The notes under the pieces: model-generated
What the model saw: only the letters and a program-made list of their open reading frames with translations
Databases searched by the model: none
What the model was told of the DNA's origin: nothing
Program-made: the position numbers and the translations under genes
NCBI RefSeq assembly: GCF_017654505.1
Contig: NC_054560.1
Span: forward strand, 666,389-730,388
Direction of reading: 5' to 3'
DNA: 64,000 bases
Source: Polyodon spathula
Lineage: Eukaryota > Chordata > Actinopteri > Acipenseriformes > Polyodontidae
In this document: in pieces, positions 56,236 through 64,000 of the stretch
How positions within the stretch are numbered: the stretch's first letter is position 1
Layout: each line of letters opens with the position of its first letter

Positions 56236-56365
56236 TTGGACCTGTCTGCATATGACAGGCCTTTAAAGCCCGGAATAATTCTGGAGCTCTTCTTTGCACT
56301 CTTTCTAGAGCAGCAATACTGCTCGCCAGGTGACCAGAACTGCACACAATATCTTCAAGATGTCA
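56236..56365 (-). mobile_element. CR1-like fragment
   Basis: About 130 bp matching the CR1 C-terminal coding region: ctgtctgcatatgacaggcc, aataattctgg, ctttgcactctttctagagc and gtgaccagaactgcacacaa. It is internally deleted relative to other copies and has no tail. Confidence 0.82.
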
Positions 56366-56368
56366 CGA

Positions 56369-56445
56369 TAAGATCTCAGAAAAGCTCTGAAATGTCCTTG
56401 ATATTCTCTTTGAGCGCGCTGATGCGAATCAGCTGTCTCCTTTGT
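56369..56445 (+). repeat. Second copy of 80-bp duplication
   Basis: Direct repeat of 55952-56032 (gatctcagaaaagctctgaa, then tgtccttgatattctctttg). It abuts the CR1-like fragment. Confidence 0.8.
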
Positions 56446-58623
56446 TCGTTCCATTTAAGTCGTGTTAGTAAGTGGTGTGTGGTGTATATCTACACCTTTC
56501 ACACAATAGTTATATAATAGTATTATATATCGATATATTATATAAGATTCTATAATATATATATATAAATATATATAAGGAATATAAGTCCGTGTAAAAT
56601 TCGGAACAGCGGGAAATAGTAAATACATGCAGTAATCCGTTGTGAAGCTTGTACGTCACCACAGCGTGCATGATGCATAGAGAACTGCAGTGGATGGAGG
56701 AATCACAGCATTCACAGCAAATAATGAGGTAAGAGGCATCATTTATTCCACAAAAGATAACTTGTATACTTTAATTCACGATTGTTTTTTGTATATAATA
56801 TTGCACCATAAAGCAATCACCTGTCAACCGAAATTCTGATATTAATCATGAAGCAATGTATAAATCAGAAAAAGGGCTGAACACGAAAAACACAGACAGC
56901 ATTATATCATAATACTTACATTTTATAGCATGTAGCCTGTATTTTACTAATATATACATTTTATAGCATGTAGCTTGTATTTTATTTCTTTTTTTAGCAA
57001 TCTAAACACATGGAAAAGTTACACCAATATTCTCTTTTGGCATATTTAGCTCTAATTCTTTACGCTCATATACGTCAAGGGAGACTTGTTTACACGTATT
57101 GCGAAACCACTTCCTCTAGAGATTTTTTTGATGTACACGAATATCAATAATCACAAACGTGTGAGTTAGGAACTAACCCTACCTCATCAGAGGTAACTCA
57201 ACATGCTATATATAGTATAGGATTTGTTATATGAATAACATGGCGGCATCTTTTTTGAGGTTTCCCCGCTATCCTCATGAAGTCGTTTTTTATTCACATT
57301 TGAAATGCGAGCTTGCATGTTTATGCTGCTCTGATATATTTTAGTAGGGTAAAAGATTATTATACAATGATCCGACACACAAGTAACATCAAAATAATGA
57401 AGTGGAATTGCAATAATACTAAAACCGAGGAACTAGTTCACTTGTTTCCTGAACTCAAAGTCATGTATGAAGCGGGTGTGTAGGCCTACTGCATTAGTAG
57501 TCTACATTTCTACATGACAGAATAATTACAAATAATAAACATGAACAGTCGTATATCAATGAGATATGTCGTTTTTACAAGAAGATACCCATGATAAATT
57601 GCATTGGTCATATGACCCAGAAGTTTTTATTTTGTGCTTGAAAAAATGGCTTTGGACGGGTGCCTAATTTTTGGGCATTTGTGCGGGTATTATATTTGGA
57701 TATATTTTGAATAGTTTTAAAATATTTATGATCTTTTTAAGCAAAATACTAAGCTATATGATACACAACGCTTAGGGTTTACATCATTGTTGCTAAACAT
57801 TGTAACAATAACAAGCATCAATATCTGTGACATGACACACATTCCATCATTACTTTGGGCTACAAATGTAACACTTTCTAAAAAGCGCAGTCTGGTAACA
57901 GGCGTTATTTGAAATGAGAATTTATTCTCAAGGATTGTATTTGATTAAAGAAAAGGGATGATTGATTGATTCATATCAGCATCTTTCTATTAAGTTTTTT
58001 TTTTTTAACATCAAAATACAACTATGAATGTAACTGCTGTGGACTGTGGGTCCATGAGTGAGGAGGTAGGAGAAATAGAAACACACAAAAAGAAAACGGT
58101 TCAAGCTGGGTTTATTGTTCAACAGGTCCATGATTACACATAGCACTTTGTACTTGTAATAAACCTACATTATAAAAGAGTGTATAGTCGCTATTATGCT
58201 AATATGAGCAATACAGCTTACCGTATATGGGTTCATTACACTGATCTTAAGAACATGCAGGCTGATATTACTGCATCTAAGTAGGAAGCCAGACAGAAAA
58301 TCCATTAAAATTTACAAAAAAACTCTTGTCATTTGTGCATTAACTGCAAAGACAGGTTTCACTGCCAGAATCTTGTGTAAGCAATTTAAATTCATGGTGA
58401 ATGTGCATAATATCATATAACCGTGCTGTGTTTCTGGAATTTTTTAGGATATGGCAGCCCAGAAGGACTCTTTAATTGAATTTCTGCATAAACAGCAACT
58501 GAATGCAGAAAAAAAAGAAGAAAATGACAAGGTGTCATCCTTCCAATTCCAATACATAATAAGCTATTATAAAAAAATATGTGATATAGTGAAAATATTA
58601 AAATGTTACTTTTAAATTATTTA
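56446..58623. other. AT-rich non-coding DNA
   Basis: No gene recognised. AT-dinucleotide-rich stretch at 56515-56578 and a 30-bp direct repeat (ttacattttatagcatgtag, tacattttatagcatgtagc) near 56921 and 56955. Confidence 0.5.
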
Positions 58624-58804
58624 GGCCTGGACCAAATCAAAACTTTGATCCACGCACTAATCGCAAATTACAAACCCAGTATTAATGGGGAGCTCCCTCT
58701 GGCACAGAAGGAATAACTTTCTGACAAATAAAAAAGATGCCATCAGTACCAGGTTTTTAATTTGCGATTAGTGGGTGGGTCAAAGTTTTGATTTGTTCCA
58801 GGCC
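58624..58804. mobile_element. 181-bp Harbinger-like MITE
   Basis: Terminal inverted repeats of about 54 bp: left ggcctggaccaaatcaaaac, right (reverse strand) ggcctggaacaaatcaaaac. It is flanked by TTA on both sides (58621-58623 and 58805-58807). A TTA target duplication and GG-starting ends fit PIF/Harbinger. No coding capacity. Confidence 0.85.
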
Positions 58805-58807
58805 TTA

Positions 58808-61800
58808 GTCTTATAATCAAATATATCTCTCCTTTATTATTATTAGACTAATTAGCAAGTGTTCCTAGCTTATATTCAGCTAGCATTAAAGTGGAGAGTG
58901 TCACGTCTGCTGCGTCTCGTAGATTTTCACCTGCTCTTTTTATTCGGTCTTATTTATTTTCTGTTCACTCTGCACACACTCTTAACTCAGGGGAGACGTT
59001 AGGAGGACAGAGATGTTATAAACTCCTAGTAGTTTTATGTTCGAGCACTGGACGAGCTGTGTGTATGTCCATATAACCTCTATTTAATCAGAAAGAAAGG
59101 CACTCAAGACTCGTTCATTTGAAGTTTTATGAATCAGAGCAATGCTCTTTCGCGTTATTAAAATGCTTTTAATATTGGAAAGATAGGTTGATCAGACCAC
59201 CAAATTCCAATACATGCGGTCTACAAGCACCCACTTCTATATTTCAGTTTCATTCAATATAACACTCTCTTAAAACCAAAACATAGTTTCAAAACCTTAT
59301 AGCAATACAACCAATACATGTAAGATATAACAATGTTAGTAATATGCTTACCTCCTATTATAAGGAAAAGTAGCGTGAACAAAGGAATCAGAATTGTCTT
59401 GTGGAGATCTACAAGTGATGGACCACTTCACCCTGTCAAGCAAAGGTCTTGATTGTGGTGCCTCATTGTAAAAGACATGAGGTTTTATAGGTTTTTGTCT
59501 CCATTGGAATACATGGAGACTCTTTATCAAGTCCAATTATTATCTCTTTGGCACACAACAGCCTAAAAATTTAGAGCCTTATGTCAGCAACTTTTCAAGA
59601 TACGACACCTGGTCCACACATCCGATCATGATCTCACCCGCTCATCTCTCGACCCCTCCTCTATCTAAAAAGCTAGGTGAAACATAGTTCACTGGACCCT
59701 TATTGGCCCCACAGGACCCTTGCTGTTCCTTTATTTCATATGTACAGACAAAGAGAATAATATTGTTTTGAATACATGAGTGTTTGAAATATATACAACA
59801 CTATTAGTTATGATTATATTGATTATATGTATTAATGTCTGAGTATATATTCCCTCATGTCATTCTATTCTTCAAATTAGTTTTCCTTCTCTCTTTACAG
59901 GCGTGTGCTTAACAGATATTATAGGGAACTGCCATCTTATGTTTTTCCAATATAGAGTTTCTCTTCATGGATAATCTGTTTGTTTTTTATTTAAGTGTAA
60001 GATTGTAATGTCTCTGTCCTATGAGTTTCCTAACAGCACGAACTCAGCTGAACTGCGGACGACCTCCTACTTTTTTCAGCTGCACAAAAACCAGCTAAAA
60101 CCAGTTTGCTAGTTGTGCACTTAGTTTTCCAATTTCCAGCGATAAGGTTTTTTCAAATTTTTCTATGGTGAGAAGACACTCTAACCTTGACGCTGTTTGA
60201 TAAGAGAACTCCGCTCTTCATGCCAACTATCCCTTCACTTTCTGGCACGACTTTAAGACGGGCTCACAGCAAGTTATAAAGTTTTTACTTTCATAAAACC
60301 CATCTTCTATTCTCTTTCTTAAAATTACTTTTTTATATTTCAATATCATAGTAAGCACATCAGGTATTTCATTCCATTCATCTTCTCCATTCCCCAACTT
60401 CTCAATTTAGGAATAGAAGAGATTAACTAAGAGAAACCCCATAGTTGTTTAAATGTGAAACAGTTTTTATACATTTTATCATAGCAGGCAGTGTTTAAGC
60501 ATGTGTGTGCATTTTATGCTATTGTTCATAGTACTTCTTAAGGCAAACATACTATACAAAATCCTACTTCATCCTACTTCACACAGTAAAAAAGTGCTAT
60601 AGAAACCTATCTTTTAATTCTGGGAATCAAGCCCATCTTGATAAGAAACTGCTCAGATACTGGCCACTGCCCAAAAGCTGGCTATGTATTAAATTATACC
60701 AGTTTCTTACTACATCATTTTATACCAGTTTCTTACGGCATTATTTTATACCTAAAGAACGCATGATTTTCACAATTATTGATGAGAGCAGCATTAAACC
60801 TTACATTTGATTACACATTTACATAACTTTCCAAACTAAAGATTATACAAACACTACAAAAGATTATAACACATATTATTGTATTAATACATTTCATTTT
60901 AAATTCTCCAATACATGTCCAGGATTTCAGCTCGCTCCCAGCAAGACTCCACTTCGGTCTCAGGTTCCACTCGGGTAGGCTCAGTAAACACGACAATAGG
61001 CTCTCGAATCCATCGTCTCGCATCACAGGTATGAGTCGCCATGGCCTTGACTTTGTACCTACAAGACACTTGTACACACTTAGCAGGGACACCTTCCTCA
61101 CATTCTAATTTTCTCAGATGTGCCCATTTCACTAAGTGACCTTTTCACAACTCATGCATTCAATCCTCTTAATGTCTTTTTGGGTTTTCATTTAAATGAG
61201 GAAAGAAACTCCTACAGAATCATTGCATTCAAACAAGATTCTACAGTGTTTAGCCAAATGACTGCATGCCGGACAAAGTCTGGGCCCAGTCACTGATGAC
61301 TTGCTTTGGCACATATTACATGCACAATTAACAAGAGGATTATATTTTAGTCAGGGTTACTTCTGCACCATGTACAATAGTTCTGGATCTGTACACATTG
61401 TTACTATACATTTCTTTCTGCTCACACAAGGTCACTTTAGAAGGGATACCATTCATCCAGAACACAGCAGGGGGCCAAAACTCACTGTTTTCCATATTTT
61501 CTGGTATCCAGTTACTGTTCTGCCTCACATCATCAGTTGGCAGACACAATACAACTGAATCTGAATCAGTTGATGAACCATGAGCCTTAGCTACTGAAAT
61601 TATCCATACAAAAGGATTCAATGTTTTACTGACCAGCCTAGCTGATTCAACGTTATTTGCAACAGAGTGTACTAGTCAACACCTCCATATTGTACATGTT
61701 AAAATACAACTGATGTGTTTTTAAAGGTGTCACAATTTGTACCATCCATTGTATACTGCTTCAAAAGTCTGTTTAAATATAAAACATAATTGAAAAAAAA

Positions 61801-62102
61801 AGTTATTTGGGATTTTTCTTTTGTCTTTGAATATCTTTTCTCAAATGCTTCCCTCTGAATAATCACCAGTTATAACCTTCTACTGCAGACTGTGCTAAAT
61901 ATTGAGGGTATTTTATTTTTATGTGTTCATCAGTGCACTTCATTTTAGAATTTGGAATTGTTTTTTTTCAAGATTTAACTTTAATGCTGTATCTAGCCAT
62001 CATATTCTATTTTAATTAAACGTACATAATGCTTGGGGGAACACTTGGAATTTCTCTTTTGAATACTAAGGTTATAACTAACAATTTGGTCAAAATTAGA
62101 AC
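58808..62102. other. Non-coding DNA with two unassigned minus-strand frames
   Basis: Most of this interval is AT-rich with no recognised repeat. Minus frames at 61340-61621 (93 codons, contains WIPENMENSEFWPPAVFWMN) and 60899-61132 (77 codons, contains CVQVSCRYKVKAM and a Glu-rich region) have protein-like composition and the same orientation, but match no family I know. They may be remains of one retroelement or host gene. A duplicated phrase taccagtttcttac lies near 60700-60735. Confidence 0.4.
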
Positions 62103-62396
62103 AGTGCCAGGGTGGCATGGTGGTGTTCGATTCGATTCCAGCCTCAGGGATCTGTCTGTGTGGAGTTTGCATGTTCTCCTGGGTTTTCTCCGGGCACTCC
62201 AGTTTCCTCCCACGGTCCAAAGACATGCTGACTAGACGGATTAAGCCTCTCTAAATTGTCCTTTAGTTGCTTTCTGATGGACTGGTGTCCCATCCAGGGT
62301 GTTGTCCCACCTTACACCCTGTGTCTGCCAGTTAGGCTCCAGCTTGCCGAACCCCTCTACAGGATGAAGCGGTTACAGGTAGTGGATGGATGGTGT
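62103..62396 (+). mobile_element. tRNA-related SINE with (GATG)n end
   Basis: Begins near ccagggtggcatggtggt, has a degenerate B-box (gttcgattcgattcc). It then has the body common in fish repeats: gtgtggagtttgcatgttct, ggttttctccgggcactcc, agacatgctgactag, gatggactggtgtcccatcc. It ends gtagtggatggatgg, the tail style of RTE-related SINEs. Confidence 0.75.
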
Positions 62397-63390
62397 TTCT
62401 GAGAGGGGTATTGAATGAAATTGACAACAGTGATTGACACTTGCAATTAGAACAGTTGCAAGAGTTTGTGTTGATTAATCAACAAAGTGGGAAAAAATGA
62501 GGGACATTGACTTAAGAGGCTAGAGAGATAAACCCTGAAATCATGGCCATGTTAAGAATTCCGCTCTCACCAGGTGAATCAGTTTCCTTCATTTCTTTCC
62601 CATTTCTTCTGTAGTCAGTGTTCTATAACCTCCCAGAAATACCATCCAAACACAGGTCTTATCAAAACTGAGTTATTGGAAGGTACTACAACAGTCTATA
62701 TTCTGTGCTACATGTTCAAGACATGGGAACTTTTTTTAACTTTTTTTTGTAAGGTAAAATAAGTTCTAACTTCCTAACATTTTATGAAGTTTGAATCATA
62801 TCTGCAGTTTTACACTTTTTGAAGCTTTTAACATCTACAATTCTACACATGCTTTACACTCTAAAATGATGTATATTTGAACATACCTAGGGTGATACTG
62901 AAATTGTTTTAAAGAGCAACTATTGCTGTGTTTTAAAAAAATTTAGTTATCAGTGCCCACATGTTGCTATACACTTTATAAGTTAGAAGTGCAGCAAAGA
63001 TGCCCTCAAAATGACTGCTAACGGAGAACATAAAAATCCGCTCTGCATGAGCAGCCACGTTGTGAACTCCTTTGAAACGATGAAACTTCAAACTTTGTTT
63101 AAGTGTAAAAAGTTGTCAGAATGTTAACAATGATGGTTAAAATTGCAGGTATGTAATTTAAACATGTGGGGATTAATAACTTAATCTTTTCAACACCACG
63201 ATAGTTGCTGTTTAAAGAGTACTGCATCACAAATTCTGAGAAATAGCTACCTAAGCATGAGTTTAACGGCAAACGAACTTAATGTTTAAACAACATTGAT
63301 TTAATTTTATGTATTGATAATGAACAACAAAAACAGGGCACATTTTCTGAATAAATAATAAACACATTATTGCATCCAATAAGATTTCCT
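62397..63390. other. AT-rich non-coding DNA
   Basis: No gene or repeat recognised. Confidence 0.5.
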
Positions 63391-63432
63391 AATATTATTA
63401 TTATTATTATTATAATTATTATTATTATTATT
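63391..63432. repeat. (ATT)n microsatellite
   Basis: About 14 ATT triplets with one interruption. Confidence 0.88.
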
Positions 63433-63625
63433 TACAAAGCAATTAGTTATGTCATTAGCCTTTTTTTTTATTTTAGATCTCTTACAGATGATTATGAAGA
63501 ATATTTCTCAGGTGCAGGTACAAATTTAAAGCCTTCAATGGCTCGTGATGAGGAAAACTAAGACTCATGCAAAGATCAAAAACATCCTCGTCACAAGGAA
63601 TGTGGCTGCGAAACTCGCACTCTTC

Positions 63626-63760
63626 CTTACATGTGATCATCTCCCGCAAATTGAACTCTTGGGGTGCTCTTCCCACCCCACTCAACAGATTGAAGATGCT
63701 GCAAGGCTGTCTGCTGTACAAGAGCTTGAAGGGAGTGAACCCTGTCGAGCTCTGCGGCAC
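63626..63760 (-). pseudogene. Gypsy integrase C-terminal fragment
   Basis: Minus frame with PQSSTGFTPFKLLYSRQPCS, the conserved segment after the integrase catalytic Glu in Ty3/gypsy pol. Only about 45 codons are recognisable. Confidence 0.75.
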
Positions 63761-63805
63761 CCATCATCAAGACTGGCCTACTCACTGGTCCAGCCCACTG
63801 GAGCA

Positions 63806-64000
63806 GCCAAGCACCACCTCCTCTCTCGGATGGCACCAACCACTTCTGCGTTGATTTCTGTAAGGTAAACGCTATTGCCAAGTTCAATGCCTATCCCGTG
63901 TCTCGGGTCGACGAGCTTCTCAACAGAGAGGGATTGGCAAGTTTCATCTTCACTTTGGACATCCCTTTAACCCACAACTCTAGAGAGAACTGCATTTTCA
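63806..64000 (+). pseudogene. Gypsy RT N-terminal fragment, runs off window
   Basis: Plus-strand translation shows LSDGTNHFCVDFCKVNAIAK, then AYPVSRVDELLNREG and FIFTLD (approach to RT motif A), the standard start of a Ty3/gypsy RT. Sequence after 63965 loses similarity or is frameshifted. It is in the opposite orientation to the integrase fragment just upstream. Confidence 0.8.

Noticed and set aside
1..64000. A previously undescribed multi-gene system
   Set aside because: The recognisable genes are ordinary selfish-element genes, mostly broken; no cluster of intact, co-oriented unknown genes is present.

Overview
This window looks like repeat-dense vertebrate DNA, most plausibly from a ray-finned fish of the sturgeon/paddlefish type. 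That is inferred from the mixture seen: CR1-like LINEs with an 8-bp (TTCTTATG)n tail, L2-like LINEs, a tRNA-derived SINE with an L2-like tail, a Tc1 transposon, DIRS retrotransposons, Ty3/gypsy remnants and an endogenous retrovirus. Species assignment is not proven. I found no convincing host protein-coding gene, rRNA or functional tRNA. Nearly every long reading frame belongs to a transposable element, and most are broken.

Layout. 1-6.5 kb: a possible hAT-type relic, a gag-like scrap, the 3' end of an L2-like LINE (minus), a 70-bp direct duplication, and a plus-strand L2-like LINE with endonuclease and RT start. 6.5-11.8 kb: mostly unique AT-rich DNA, with a 63-bp triplicate carrying AP-1-like sites and a 12-unit, 40-bp minisatellite carrying inverted CCAAT boxes, followed by a TATA-like site. 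11.8-17.7 kb: DIRS copy A (minus). 17.7-20.2 kb: unassigned. 20.25-22.17 kb: a CR1 nested inside an older CR1 of opposite orientation. 22.8-23.35 kb: a decayed integrase core.

24.9-32.6 kb: a Tc1 element whose transposase is split by an endogenous retrovirus. The provirus has near-identical ~525-bp LTRs, a 4-bp AGGC target duplication, a tRNA-Ser-like primer-binding site, a polypurine tract, a dUTPase and an env remnant, but most of pol is deleted. 32.6-37.3 kb: an L2 fragment, one copy of an unrecognised LTR-like repeat, a SINE, an old CR1 and a 22-bp minisatellite. 37.3-44.5 kb: DIRS copy B (plus), inverted relative to A and interrupted by a CR1. 44.5-48.1 kb: unassigned ORF remains, the second LTR-like repeat and the longest CR1.

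48.3-55.7 kb: two Ty3/gypsy pol regions (minus), the second with a CR1 tail inserted. 55.7-63.4 kb: mostly non-coding AT-rich DNA with an 80-bp duplication, a 181-bp Harbinger-like MITE and a SINE. 63.6-64 kb: gypsy integrase and RT fragments in opposite orientations, running off the window.

The elements do not form a pathway. Their value is as layered insertion history: Tc1 then ERV, CR1 into CR1, CR1 into DIRS, CR1 into gypsy. The least explained structures are the long foldback outside the 3' end of both DIRS copies, the CCAAT-box minisatellite upstream of a TATA-like site, and the paired LTR-like repeat.
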